Below are positions 1 through 12,187 of a DNA stretch of 64,000 bases, one piece after another. How positions within the stretch are numbered: the first letter of the stretch is position 1; every line of letters starts with the position of its first letter. Below the pieces are notes generated by a model. The model ran no database searches. It was not told where the DNA came from and saw only the letters and a list, made by a program, of their open reading frames with translations. The stretch comes from Agarophyton chilense (lineage: Eukaryota; Rhodophyta; Florideophyceae; Gracilariales; Gracilariaceae). The stretch spans positions 1,302,001 through 1,366,000 of the forward strand of contig JARGXX010000138.1 in the NCBI GenBank assembly GCA_030374765.1, read 5' to 3'. A program made the position numbers and the translations under genes.

Positions 1-401
1 GTGAGGACTTAGTTCATCTGGAGATTTGCAAGCACTAGGCTAGAGAGAGTTAACGCAACTCCAACTTTGGTATAAATTTCGAGCAATACTAGACAGGTGT
101 CACGTTGACGAATTTTTGAGGCTTTGCTGTGTACCATTCTTCGTAGGAATCGTAATGGTAGGGCATCTGCGTTGGCGTGTGACAACCACTAGGCTATAAA
201 AGTGTCCGGCCAGACACCAGAGGAACGTGGACAGCTGTATTAGTAGTGAGCTCCCACAAGGCGCACATCGCCGCATGGGGACAAACGCACACAAAGTTTG
301 GAGAACCTGTTATCTACCCTTCGTACATGATTTCTGTAATAAAGTATTTAACTGATGTTTCCCCTTAGACACGCGTTCCCGTTGTACACACGTGTCTCAC
401 A
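1..401 (+). repeat. possible solo LTR or LTR 3' part
   Basis: A TATAAAA box at 195-201 is followed about 140 bases later by AATAAA at 338-343, with a TG/CA-like edge near 400. Such a short promoter-to-polyadenylation interval without an ORF is typical of an LTR's R region. No second copy is in the window and the left edge is cut off, so a small non-coding transcript or a gene's 5' end remains possible. Confidence 0.25.
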
Positions 402-1731
402 TGTTGGGAAACACTCTCATGCTGAATACAATGCAGTGCTTTGGAGTACTACAGTAAACAAAAACAACGTTCAACTTTTAAAAAAAGCTATATAGTTCCA
501 ACATATTCAATATATTTGAACTACGAAGCTTTTTTCCGGAAATCTTTTTACTTTTCAGTTTCTTTTTTTCTCACAGATTTTCGAAATGTTTTAATTTCTT
601 TCTTTTGAACAAAGAAAGCTTAACAAATACTTGTGTTAAAATGTTGGAGTAAAACGAACGATTGTCGCGTGCGTGTATTGGGTCCTGTGCGCTCTCTTTT
701 GCTACTAGTAAATGCTATAATTTAGCTTGTCAGGTGCCTCCTTTTTAGAAAAGAAGGCGTTTGTTCACAAACCTATCCTAAACTAGAGTCAAGGGCTCAT
801 GCATGATTTTGGGTGCCATATTCCATCAGTGCACATCAAGAATTTTAAATCTTACGACGTCATGTTGGCCAAATAAGTGTATTTGAAGTTGCCAAGACGT
901 TCAGTCTAATTAAATCAGTGAACGATAGTTCTGCGTCCATTTGGCCGTTGAGTAACAGTTTGCTTCCATTTTCTGCCTGATACATCGAGTTCTTGATTCT
1001 CGAAAAGTCAAACAGACGTGGAAAAGGCCTTCGAAATACACAAGTATTTCTGCATAGAGCATTGAAAAACCACATTCGGTGGGAGACAATACCCACGGAC
1101 GCCAAGCTTTGCAAGGCTATAAGTGGCGTCAAACCAAGAACCCAGGTTTTCCATGCGGTCAATTTCTCCGTTCTTGTTTGCGCGTCATTGGTACCAGTTG
1201 GTACCAGTTGAAACCATTTCCAGAAAAAATGAATCATCTCCTAGATGTACCTCTTGAGACATGGAGATTATGGTGCTGAGAGACGGAGATATATCTAAGA
1301 TTCAACAAGGACTGAAAATACAAAGCCACCCTTCTGTTCGGGTTTTGAGTACTACAGACAGAGGGATGCAGCAATCTACCTTGATGTATGAAATCATTAC
1401 TGTGAAACGTCATAGGTTCTGGGTGGTTTGGGTGGAACAATTTCAAAAATTTCAGGCAACCCACGTCTTTCATGTTACGCGTGACAAAGTTATGAAAACG
1501 TCGGAGAAGAACCGACAGTAGCAGACGGTTGGAGACATCATGGAATCTCTTGTTAGCTGATGATATACCCATACAATGACTATAAGTATGGGTCATCAAT
1601 ACCTTTTCTAGCAGCGAGACATCCAGCGCCGGGCCGTAATCAGGAAACCCTCACAAAGCAGGTGCTAAATTAATCTTTGAGCGGATAGTCTCCGGAAGAG
1701 ACAAGACTCAATAATACATATTGTGAGTAAG
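402..1731. other. intergenic, no supported gene
   Basis: Short ORFs occur on both strands around 860-1600, but they lack a recognisable domain, a signal peptide or a coherent context. There is a small tandem repeat of GGTACCAGTTG near 1189-1210. The stretch directly before 1732 probably holds the promoter and 5' UTR of the collagen-like gene; TATAAG at about 1580 is a weak TATA candidate. Confidence 0.4.
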
Positions 1732-2814
1732 ATGAGGGCAAGCACTCTCCTCTTGATCATTTGTTTCCTCTTGGCCGCCGTATGCGCCCCAGTCACATGC
1801 GTTCCTATTTCTTTTTCTACAAACAAAAGTTTGACAAATGGCACTGTCATGAGAGCTATGAAGGAGTCCATGAATGGATACCGCTTACCGCCAAAGGACG
1901 GAAGGGATGGGAGGGATGGAAGGGATGGAAGAAATGGTAAGCCTGGAAAGCCTGGAAAGGACGGGAAGCCCGGAAAGAGAGGCGGGGCTGGTGGCGATGG
2001 AGGTGATGGCGGGGCAGGTAGTGATGGGGCACCTGGTGGAGCCGGCGGTGACGGAGGCGCTGGTAGTGGAAATGCTTCTGGTGGGGATGGAGGCGATGGG
2101 GGTGTTGGAGGCCAGAGCGCCCCGGGAGGGGACGGTGGAGATGGAGGCAGTGGTTTCATAGGCGGTGAGGGAGGAGACGGTGGTATGGGCGGTTCTTCGT
2201 TCAGTTCTGATGGAGGGACCGGTGGGGAAGGAGGGGAAGGTGGAGATGGTGTGGTAGGAGGCGATGCTGGAGACGGTGGTGCTGGAGGACATTCTGCGGT
2301 GGGCAACGGCGGTGATGGTGGGGATGGTGGTTCTGGAGGCGAGGGGATTGTTGGAGGCACTGGTGGGGATGGGGGTGGGGGTGGGATTGGTCTCGGCGGT
2401 GTGGGCGGTTCTGGGGGTGAGGGCGGTTATGGAGGAGGTGGGGCTTTGCCTGGAAACGGTGGAAACGGAGGGAACGGAGGACTCGGATTATTTGGCGGCA
2501 CCGGTGGAAATGGAGGTAATGCAGGACAACAGCTTACCATCGACGAGGCCGTGCAAGTTGCCAGTGATGCGTTTCAGCCAAACGAAAAGAATAAGATGGT
2601 GAAGACTACGACAAATACAGTTCAAAAACGAAAGGTTGTGAACATGAAAAAGAAGATCGTGAAGAGCATTTCTAAAACAGTGAAGAGGACGAATAAGAAG
2701 ATTGTGAAGAAAAAAAGGATCGTGACCAAGAAAGTGAGACAGACGCAAAAGGTGCATACTAAGAAGAAAAAGAAGGTGACCAAGAAGGTGACACAGGTGA
2801 GAAACGGCGTCTAG
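1732..2814 (+). CDS. secreted collagen-like glycine-rich protein with polybasic C-terminus
   Basis: The 360-residue protein starts with a clear signal peptide (residues 1 to about 22, core LLLIICFLLAAVC). A collagen-like run begins near residue 58 (GRDGRDGRDGRN, GKPGKPGKDGKPGKR) and passes into a long Gly-Gly-X tract rich in GGD, GGA and GGE up to about residue 265. The last 75 residues are dominated by Lys, Arg and Thr with many KK and KKK clusters. I chose the ATG at 1732 because it places the signal sequence at the N-terminus. No intron is visible. The family is not recognised. Secretion and a structural role follow from the signal peptide and repeats. Binding of the basic tail to acidic wall or mucilage polysaccharides is inference. 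Mycobacterial PGRS proteins look similar in composition, but homology is not claimed. Confidence 0.8.
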   Translation: MRASTLLLIICFLLAAVCAPVTCVPISFSTNKSLTNGTVMRAMKESMNGYRLPPKDGRDGRDGRDGRNGKPGKPGKDGKPGKRGGAGGDGGDGGAGSDGAPGGAGGDGGAGSGNASGGDGGDGGVGGQSAPGGDGGDGGSGFIGGEGGDGGMGGSSFSSDGGTGGEGGEGGDGVVGGDAGDGGAGGHSAVGNGGDGGDGGSGGEGIVGGTGGDGGGGGIGLGGVGGSGGEGGYGGGGALPGNGGNGGNGGLGLFGGTGGNGGNAGQQLTIDEAVQVASDAFQPNEKNKMVKTTTNTVQKRKVVNMKKKIVKSISKTVKRTNKKIVKKKRIVTKKVRQTQKVHTKKKKKVTKKVTQVRNGV

Positions 2815-3700
2815 CTAGGGGAAGGAAAAACTTGCAATTGAAGCAACTCGGCAGAAGCGTTGATCAACATGTTTTGGGATGTAGAAACGATTCACGATTA
2901 CGTGGATACTTGTTTGTGAGGACAAATAGGTGGGATTGGCCAAGGCCTCTATCCGACTCGAAAGTTTGAATCACGTGAGCGGATCAGCAATGGTCAGACG
3001 AAGAATCTCGCGACACCTCAGCGTTGCGTCACGAGAGCGCTTCTGGTGTAGTTGCGACAGCATTGTTGCCAGTCTCACAAGCCGGAAAGCTGGACACCAT
3101 CGACTTCAAAAATTCACAGTTTTGACAGAGATGCACGAAAACAGTATGAAACCTTTAAATATGCCGAAAACCGTGATCTAAATATATGTGGTGATCATGA
3201 TGTACCGTTCGCAAAAGGCTCCAAATCGACACTTCGATTGTATCTCCAAAACTATTGGACATTTGAAACCAAATGCAATCGCTGTGACGTTGAAAATACC
3301 ATAAAGCACCCTGCTCAAATGCTTCCACCACAAATCTCGCTCCCCTCTCCTCCACAAACACCTTTCGCAATCCAGCATCATCACAATGTAAGTTGCAAGG
3401 TCGGTATTGATAACTACGAAACACAGGAAGCGCGATACACAACGGCCCCAACAACCTTTGTCCCCAAACCAACCGCAAAAAGAACTTCCTCCTCCTGCTG
3501 GAAAGACATTCGACCGAGTAAGCGACGCTATTTCTGCTTTTTGTCTCGCACCTTAATCTTAACCACACGACATTTGTATTGAACCGCCCGTTTGCGCACT
3601 CTACTTCTCGAGCGATACAATTACTTTTTCTCCTTCTGTTCTTTGACTTTGCACTTCTTTTCGTTTCTCTGCTGCCGTGCTAATCGCTATGCGTCCAAAG
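2815..3700. other. intergenic, no supported gene
   Basis: The region follows the collagen-like gene. A 176-codon ORF at 3052-3582 (+) and its antisense partner show no signal peptide, domain or compositional signature, so I do not call either a gene. The 3' UTR of the upstream gene must lie here. Confidence 0.4.
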
Positions 3701-4143
3701 AATTGGCCTCACTTAAAACCAATATGATCTCATATGAGGCCTAAAAATTTCTTAAAAAGTAACTGAATTTCAAAAAGGGTTTAAATTTTCAAATTTAGAG
3801 TCTTAAACAAAAATAAAAACCATTCATCCTTATCATTAACGAAAATACTCAGAAACCTGGTCAAAAATAGCTTTAAACTTCTTTAAAGCGATATATTTTT
3901 GGTGTAGCAAACTTCATTAGGCGCAAGTATAACAATAACTAAAAATAATTTGGCCTCACACGATCCTAGAAAAACAGGTCAAACGTTAATATCTCGTTTA
4001 TTCATCTAGTGTTGCATTCTTCGAAGGTAGATGCCAACAAAGGCCGAGGATTCAATAATACGTTACAGTTATGCAGAGCTTGTAGACCGTATTTATTGCA
4101 AAAGTACATAGCAATAAAAATTGGCATCATATGAGGCCATTGG
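3701..4143. repeat. GGCCTCA-bounded dispersed repeat, copy 1 (MITE-like)
   Basis: About 440 bases match a second copy at 33454-33892 over nearly the whole length, with shared blocks such as AAAAAGTAACTGAA, TTTTCAAATTTAGAG and CAGTTATGCAGAG. The left end carries AATTGGCCTCA and the right end TGAGGCCATTGG, which read as short inverted termini. Another GGCCTCA lies inside at about 3952. It has no ORF and is AT-rich, consistent with a non-autonomous DNA element; the autonomous partner is unknown. Confidence 0.6.
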
Positions 4144-4778
4144 TCCAATAGACATTAGACTAGGGCTTTATTCTGTGCACAGAGTCAGATTTTTTTTATC
4201 ACGTTTAGAGGGGTTTTTTGGCGGGCCTCCACAGAGAGGTCCCTTCCTGGGTTCAAAAGAACTAGCGATGGCGGCGGTGACTATCGGCACCGGGAGGGAA
4301 ATCAAGACCCGATCTTCATGCTACATTTTTCTATTCTTTCTTTCAGAATTTGGGCAACGGTGTTATGCTCAGCTCGGGAACCGCAGTCGAATCGAGCCAA
4401 CGAGAGGGTGGGTGTTATGACAATTCCCCTAAAACTTTTCGTTCTGTGCAAATGGGTGTGATGGTTTTCAAAATGATATTTCTCGCTGTTTCGGTTGCTT
4501 GGAAATAGTATTGACGGCTTGTCACACATGATTGCGTCGGATACGTCACTTCCAAATATTAAGCACGCCTTCACACACAGTTCTGGATCAGCCTTTCTCT
4601 TTTGTCTTTTAGTAACCCTGTCTGTAACACAGAAACCATTCCCACCCGACACAAAACAGTCTGGCGATTACAACGTTTTTGTATCGAGCTCCAAAACATT
4701 GGTTTAAAAAAACGAGCGTTAGTCCCCAAAAGAGCTTTTTGTGGTTAGTCGTGTGATGCTTTCATGTTCAGATACGGC
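4144..4778. other. intergenic, no supported gene
   Basis: Overlapping short ORFs on both strands (about 4121-4707) show no domain or signal peptide. No RNA gene or repeat was recognised. Confidence 0.35.
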
Positions 4779-5095
4779 TCATGCAGGGTTTAGACTAGGT
4801 GTGCAAGTTTCAGGAACTACGAAATGCCCGAATTGGTCTCGAAAGTATCTCATTAATCGTGTAAAGGTCTTCTTAATACGCTGGGTACATAGTCGACGTA
4901 AGAGAGACGTATTCTCGGGCTTCATAACAAGAAAATATCTGTTCCGTTCGCACTTCATCACCCATCTAATGCCGTTGCGAGATGAATGACCATCCATAGT
5001 TAGCATATAAGACTTCGATTCCGGAACACGTTTCCTCACGAACTTGTCTACGTGTTTCATGACCAATTCAATAATCTGACGGTCCATTGACCCGT
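4779..5095 (-). mobile_element. pogo/Tigger-type (DDE_1) transposase fragment
   Basis: On the minus strand the peptide contains SYMLTMDGHSSRNG followed about 30 residues later by MKPENTS and RIKKTFTRLMR. This is the pattern of DDE_1 endonucleases of the pogo/Tigger/CENP-B group, which have DGHSSH, then P-x-NTSHxLQPxD, then F and K-rich helices. The aspartate of the MDGH motif is kept, while the HLLQPLD block is replaced by LLRRLCTQ. The N-terminal two thirds (DNA-binding helices and first catalytic Asp) are missing, because a copia fragment abuts the piece at about 5090. It is a relic and cannot encode a working transposase. Confidence 0.6.
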
Positions 5096-5780
5096 TCGCT
5101 GCTTCTTGCTGCGCCATGAAATTGTCCCACCATTTTTCAGAAACACATATCCACTTGCACACTTCCTGTCGTTCTTATCACTCGCGAAGTAAGAATCGGA
5201 ATATCCTAGAGTCGCTTCCTTCTTTGCCCCGTCGTACATAATTCCCAGTTCTGCGGTGTCTGATAGGTAATTGAGCCCAGTAAGAGCGGCCTTCCAATGC
5301 TTCTGCAAATAGCAATTCATGTGTCGCGCAATGTATGCAACTGAAAACGCGACATCGGAGGGAACTGCATTTGTAAAGTTTATTAACGAACGGATGAGCT
5401 CCATAAATGGGCGGTCCATTCCCTCTTCTGTTGCATCCAATACACTCAATTCCGACACATCTAACAGAGGAACAGGAAACTTTTTCGCACTTTCAACCTG
5501 TAACTCTAATGCCAGTTTCTGGATCATAGGCTTGGTGTACATCTTGACCGTTTCTCTCTACTGATCTTGTTCAAAACTCATTCCAAGAAACTTCGTGAGC
5601 TTTTTCTCAATGCGTAGTTAAACGGACTTTTCAACTACATTCACCAACTGTATCAAGTCCTCCTTGTGCTTCCAAGTGATAAATCCATCACCGACATGCA
5701 CTATGATAGTGAGAAGTTCCTTCAAAAGCCGATGAAAGAACTTTCCAGGGTCTTTTTTCGATGTGGTACACTCTATAAGC
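5096..5780 (-). mobile_element. Ty1/copia RT-RNase H fragment
   Basis: On the minus strand there is a piece of the copia reverse transcriptase (a VGDGF version of the YVDD box near 5700). The RT-RNase H connection follows, with a PSDVAFSVAYIARHM motif near 5350 and the RNase H entry (SGYVFLKNGGTISWRSKKQ) near 5120. Gag, protease, integrase and LTRs are absent. It is an old fossil with several breaks, joined on its 3' side to a pogo-type transposase remnant. Confidence 0.7.
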
Positions 5781-6485
5781 TCCGGATGGGAATTAGGGGA
5801 CGCCGCAATGCTTACCGATGGCGCACTGCGGAGGCCACCGCTCGGGTGTGTTGAAGGCGACCGGGAAAGAAGCACTAAAACAATAAAAAAGCGCCTGTAC
5901 AGACGTACACCGCTGTCAGAGAAATTAGCGACTTGTATTCAAAAGAGAGTATTTGTTCGTAGTTTCATGACACCATTGGCCAGGAGCTTGAGATTTTGCC
6001 GGCCGATACGGTGACGGGCCTGGGAAAAAAAAATGGCGAAGGTCGTGGTGATGACCAGAAAGCGGACTTCCACCATGGGTGGAATTAAGTTTGATGAGAT
6101 CCCGGCACCTTAATCGCAGGAGTGTTTCAAACGGTAATAGTTGGTTTCGGACGTAGAAATACCGATACGTATCAATTAAAAGTTGGATTCCGAAAAGGAA
6201 ATTGATCAGGATGGACACAAAAGGATTGTCCATTTCGGAGGAAGGATTTGTTAAGGTCGCAAAGACTGACAGTTAGAATAATTCAAAGAACGGATCAATT
6301 GACCTTTGCAGAACTTCCCAAGGGTCGCGAACCGAAGAAGCGCCTCATACAAGAGAATTGGCGCGATGCTCTGACAAAAGTAAAGGCGGGCTCTGTCACA
6401 GTTGAGAGAAGCTCAGGGCCGACCGATTGATGTTCTCCAAAGAAGTGAAGTTAGGCGCGAGTTGCAGATTCTAGTCACAACAGTA
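5781..6485. other. unassigned stretch between element fragments
   Basis: No domain is recognised on either strand. A plus-strand ORF of 60 codons ends just before the gag-like region that starts near 6490 and may be leader sequence of that element, but nothing proves it. Confidence 0.3.
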
Positions 6486-6489
6486 ATTA

Positions 6490-7745
6490 CTGTTTGTACA
6501 AAGGCTTGAGTGTGCAATTTCCGTCAATTTGCTCACCACTATGGAGAAACAAACGAGCAAGTCGACTACAACGGTTAAACAGACCATCGTTTCAAATTTG
6601 GAAGCGCCTCGACTGCAACGTGTCGCGACCACGCACTTTACGGCTTTTCAGAAACAGCGTGAGTTGTACGAAAATCAGATTGGGAAGAAAAACAGGGAAC
6701 CCGGAATAACGGCTACTCCCACGTCCTACAAGGCCTCCATAGATGACTCGTATCTACGCATCTTTTCGACTGCACACTGGATAAGGGCGGATAGTATTGC
6801 AAAAATCATTGAAGAACAGCTCCAAGACTGTGTGAAATAATGTGCCATTTTCACGCCCGAAGGAGACCACTTGACGAAGGTCGAGAACATAATTTGAAAG
6901 GAAAAGATGGATACCAGCCTCAAAAAAGCCGAGGATCGTGTCTGGAGTTTGCAGTACAAGTACTTCACTGTCTTGGAGGCCGCCGGGATGCAAGAACTTC
7001 CAACCCAGAAGCCACACATTGCCATCAAGCACATTTTCAAACGCATCACGCCAGCACGACTTCCTGAAAGAATGAAAGATATTGTAGAGTGGCGCAGAGA
7101 CTATCGATTTGAAATGAAAAATGTGAGTTTGTTTATGCGTGAGCTAGCGCGCCAGGCCAAAAGACTTGAGCAAGAGCAAAAATCCGAACGAGGACTTGCC
7201 AGTTCCATTGAGAGCTATTTTTCGAGTGTAGAGAAAACTCAAGATTGCAAACCAAAGCATAAGAACTCGAAACAACGAATTTTGGAAATGCGCAGCGAAA
7301 CGAAACGGCCGAAGTCTGTAGGCTATCCGAACGACGCAGGGTGGAACTCGCGTCCTAAAAAAGGAGCAGTTAATATGGCGAATAATGAGCTTCCACCTTG
7401 TTTCAATCCAGAATCTGATGGGTTTTTACTTCATCGCTCCATGTCTCATTTCGACCATTTAGCAGAAGGCAAAGTACAGAAACGAGTACTGAGCGCGGAA
7501 ACGCCTTGAACCGAAGGCGAGAAGTGCTGTTTAAAGGAAGAGGCCCATGAAAAAAGGCCAAATTCACCGCATTGAGGCCGAGGAAATTGATTCTCCCTCG
7601 GATTTTTTAGCGCGACATTCTGTCAGGATGCCGTGGAGGGCGTCGTAATGGCTGACCAGGGCTCATATGCCAACCTCATCCCCGAGGATATCTCCAAGGC
7701 ATTACAATCTTCAGCCCCATGACTGAAAGATACGGAGTTAAATAC
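6490..7745 (+). mobile_element. old retroelement, gag to first part of protease
   Basis: Plus-strand peptides from about 6,530 to 7,500 are charged and helical, with a gag-like layout and a degenerate zinc-knuckle-like region (CFNPESDG...) near 7,400. Near 7,640 a protease-like motif (MADQGSYANLIPED) appears, in which the usual D-S/T-G is represented by D-Q-G-S. The sequence stops at the start of the copia element at 7746 and appears to resume at about 12,216. Order and motifs recall Ty3-type polyproteins, but no reverse transcriptase remains to settle the family. It has a few breaks and is older than the copia elements inside it. Confidence 0.5.
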
Positions 7746-7826
7746 TGTTGTCCGATCTGGAAGTTTGGCCCCGACGGTCCAAGATGGACGTTTGGCCACT
7801 GTTGTCCGATACGGACGTTTGGCTTC
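7746..7826 (+). repeat. three imperfect 27-bp tandem units in the copia 5' LTR
   Basis: Three consecutive units of about 27 bases end in GTTTGGC; units one and three begin TGTTGTCCGAT. A single unit recurs at the 3' LTR start (12188). Repeated units at an LTR start are often promoter elements, but no function can be read here. Confidence 0.55.
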
Positions 7827-10800
7827 TACACTGCGCTCAATTACGAGCACTGGTACGGTGCAGCACTACATTTAGGATTTTGGGTGACTTAAAGGCTGGG
7901 GGCCAAGTAGCTAGAACGAATAGTACTTAAGACTAAAGCAGCGCGACACCGCAGCAGTAAAACGTCGGTATCTTCGACGAAACAACTTCTGCATCTACCA
8001 TAAGAAGTTATGGGCCTATCGTAACGCAAATCTGTGCTTCACAACTATTTGCTCGATCGCTGAACAAGATGGAAAACGCGCTTGTGGAGCTTTCTAAGCT
8101 ATGCGTACCTGTGCTGCAAGCTGACAACTACTTCATGTGGTCTCGCAAGATTGAACTGGTGTTGCGGGCCAAAGGTGTTTGGGGTATCATTGATGACAGT
8201 GTCCGCATTCTCAACCCCGAATCAGTAGCCGAGCAGCAGAAACATCAGGAGAAGCGCGACATTGCGCTTTCGTGCATTCTTCTTTCTGTGGGCGATTGCT
8301 GTATTACCCCCGTTCTCGAGGAGATGGATCCACAAGTCGTGTGGAAGACATTGCGGAAGAACTTCGAAATGGTGTCACTAGCCAGCATCGACGTTCTGCT
8401 CCACAAGTATCAGGAGATATGGATGCAACCGGGTGAATCTGTGCTAGCATACATAAGCCGTCTAGCAGAAGTCGAATCGAAGCTCAGAAGTGTCGGTCAT
8501 TCTGTATCGGACAAAGATAAGCTACGCGCACTCCTTCGAGGGTTATTGAAGGAGTATGAAGTGACCGCAGAGGTAATTAGTGCCACTGACAAGAAGCTAC
8601 ATGAAGCTACTCCAATGCTAATCACAAGGGAGGTTCAGGGGGACATGGGCGCATCAGGATCGGCTGGCACCAGTAGTGGGACTGCATTTCACGTTCGAGG
8701 GTCAACATCGAACAAGGACAGAACCTGTTTCTTCTGTAACGGGAAAGGACACATCAAACGCTTTTGCAGAAAGAACCCGCGTATTGAGAACTACGTCAAG
8801 AAGGACGGGGCGTCCTCGAAGGGCGCCGGGAAGCAGAAGAGGGCCCAAGGATCGGACGACAAGGCAGACGAAAATGCCTGGGTGTCATTCATTGCAGCAG
8901 ATATGGCCTCTGGAAAGAAAGAGTCTATCATGGCAGAACACAAGTGGTACTTGGACTCTGGTGCCACGAAGCACATGGCCAACAATGCGCACATCTTTGC
9001 AGGGGAGCTTCGGGCTCCAAAGAAGAAGGAGATTGCAGTCGGTAATGGTCAAACCGTCATCATTCGAGGTGAAGGTGATGTGCATTGCAAAGGCGTTTGT
9101 TTCGGGAATGAGAAACAGATATTGCTAGAAGATGTTCAGTACGTACCGGACCTAATGTGCAACCTTTTATCGGTGAGTGTCATTCGCCGTAAGGGCTGTT
9201 CTATCGTTTTCAAGTCTGATCAGCTGGGGAACGGACTGTGTCTGGTAATCAATCAACGAACGGGCGATATCATGGCCTCTGGTATAGAAATCAAGATAGG
9301 CCTCTACGAGATGGTGTTCCGTTCTGTGTCCAAAGAGTCGGCATTTCTTTCAAAGGCAAGCAAGGACTCTATAATACTGTGGCACAAGCGACTTGGGCAT
9401 CCTGGTGCTGATGCGATGCGAAGGACTCTGAAGGTTGTAGAAGGTGTTGGAATGTCTATAGTGTCTGACATAGGCTTCTCTGAGCCATGTGCAGTTGGAA
9501 AACCACACGTGTGTCTCGGAAAGCACTAGGCGCGGAGAATCAGGCCAAGAAGGTCATGGAACTACTCCACTCAGACGTGATGGGACCTATGCCGCACCCG
9601 TCTCTGTCTGGTGCGGTCTACTGCGTCACGATCTACGAGGATAAAAGCGAGCTTTTTCTTGTGCGATTTGTCAAGCGTCGTTCGGACGTTGAGGCGGCAG
9701 TCAAGGAAATGGTTCAAGAGCTGGGGACACAATATGAACATCAGTTGAAGCGGTTTCGGTTTGATAACGCAGGAGAGTATGTGTCTCAATCCTTCACTGC
9801 TTGGTTGAAAGGCGAGGGTGTCAAGATTGAGACGACTGCGGCCTACAGTCCGGAGTCAAACGGGAAGGCAGAGCGTCTGAACCGCACTCTGAATGACAAA
9901 GCTCGAACCATGCTTTCTGAAATGAAGGGCACACCGTATAAGAAGCAACCGTGGGAAGATACGGTGAACACTGCCAACTATCTCCGCAATTGCACGTCAA
10001 CCAGAACCAGTGATGGACAGAACGTTACGCCCTACGAAGCATTCACGGGTCGCAAACCCAACATTGCGCATCTTCGCACGTTTGGCGCACAGGGTTTTGT
10101 TCATATTTCTAAGGAGACGAGGAAGCACGCGAGAAAGTATGAAGAAAGAGCGGTGAAGGGCATCCTCGTGGGCTACGGTAAAGGAAAATGTTACAAAGTC
10201 TTCTATCCGGAGACGCGCAAGTCCACCGTCTCCAAGGATGTACGGTTCAATGAAGATCTGGTAGGATGGGACAAGGCGACAGGGGAGAGTGATGACACAA
10301 ATATATTGCATGAAGTGCGCAATGTTTCGCATAGTATGGGCAAGGTTGAGAGCAAGGTCGAGAAGAATCACCAGACCACCAACGCTTCTGTAGTCATCAA
10401 ATCGGAACCTCAAGAGATGTTTGAAGATGCTGTGTCAGAGTATAGCTATGATGCTGAGCTGGTGACACACTACCCACCTGAGCCGAGAAAGTCAACGCGT
10501 GCTCGCAAGCAAACGTCACGCTTTACGCCCGATGCAGCCACTGCACTCCTGGCACGATCTATTCTTGGTGCAGACGATATAGAGGCACCAGATACCTTTC
10601 TAGAAGCTATGAATGGCTCTGAAAAAGAGCTCTGGGTGGCTGCAACGCAGGATGAGATGAGTAACATGGAACGCAGGAGTGTGTGGAAGTTGGTTAAGCC
10701 TCCTGCAGAGTGTAGACCATTAGACAATCGCTGGGTGTACTACAAGAAACGCGATTAACAGGGCCGTGTAGCGCGGTACCGGGCCCGGCTGGTGGCAAGA

Positions 10801-12187
10801 GGCTTCAATCAACGAGAAGGAATTGACTACACCAAACTGTTTGCCCCAGTGGTTTGATATGTTACTTTGCGTGCCTTGCTTGCAATCATCGCTTCACTGA
10901 GACTGCAAAAGATACAGTTCGATGTTTGTACTGCATTTTTGTATGGTGATCTGGAAGAGATACTGTACATGTCACAGCCGCAAGGGTTTGCCCAGGAAGG
11001 CAAAGAGGACTACGTACATCAGCTATACAAAGCGGTGTACGGTCTTCGGCAGGCATCAAGGGCGTGGCGGAAGAAGTACGAGGCTATTCTACTCGGCACG
11101 GGGTGCAAGGTGTCGGAGGCTGACCCAGGACTATTCATCCATGGAAATGGACACCAAAGGATCTGGATACTGATGTATGTGGACGACGGATTGGTGGCAG
11201 GACGCAATCGTGAGCGGCTAGTTGGGTTTCTGGCGGAGCTGAGAACCAAGGTAGAGCTGCGAACGGAAGAAACGCCGAAAAAGTTCCTTGGAATTGTGGT
11301 TGATCACTGGAAGGAAGAAGGTACAGTACGGATTCACAACTCTCCGATGATCGATAATCTTTCTGAGAGGTTCCAAATTGTCAACTGCAAGCCTTTTCAC
11401 GTTCCATTGCCGGACACAGCGACCCTACAGGAGGCAGAGGCATCAGAAGGGGAGGAATATACGCCTTATCAAGAATTAGTAGGGGCTCTGATGCATCTGG
11501 AAAATACAGTGAGGCCAGACATTGCCTTCTCGGTTGGATTTCTTGCAAGATACATGAGCAAGTACAACAAAACCTTGCGGAAAGCAGCCCTTAATGTCCT
11601 GAAGTAGTTACATACAACTCGCAGGCAATTCATCACTTATGGTTCTGAGACCCATGGCACGTTGATTGGCTACTTGGACACTGATTTTGCTGGTGATAGA
11701 GTAGACAGGAAGTCTACAAGTGGTTTTGTTTTCATGTATGCGGGTGGGCCGATTGCTTGGAGAAGCAAGAAACAGACTGTTGTCGCGCAGTCAACGTTGG
11801 AGGCAGAGTACGTGACAATGTCGTTTGCCGTACGAGAAGCGGTATGGCTGCGAAGACTGTTTAAGGAATTCCAAGTCCTACAGAATGGACCAACTACGTT
11901 GTACGGGGACATTCAAGGAATGATCTGTCTCTCCCGAGATGAGGTGTGCAATGAACGCACGAAACACATAGATGTGAAGTACCACTTGGTTCGTGACACA
12001 ACACGAAAAGGAGAAGTTCACATTGAGTACATTGCGACAAGTGAAATGAAAGCCGATGTTTTTACAAAGGCTTTGAAGAGATGGTTGCACAAGCATGTTG
12101 GCAAGGACCTGCAAATGGGAATGATAGATGGTTGAGAAAGTACTCAGAATGTCTTGCACAATTCAGCTCGTTGTAGGAAGCAGGGGA

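Noticed and set aside
1665-2360. Proline-rich 231-codon ORF antisense to the collagen-like gene
   Set aside because: It is the mirror of the Gly-Gly-X tract (GGN codons read as CCN on the other strand), so it is compositional.
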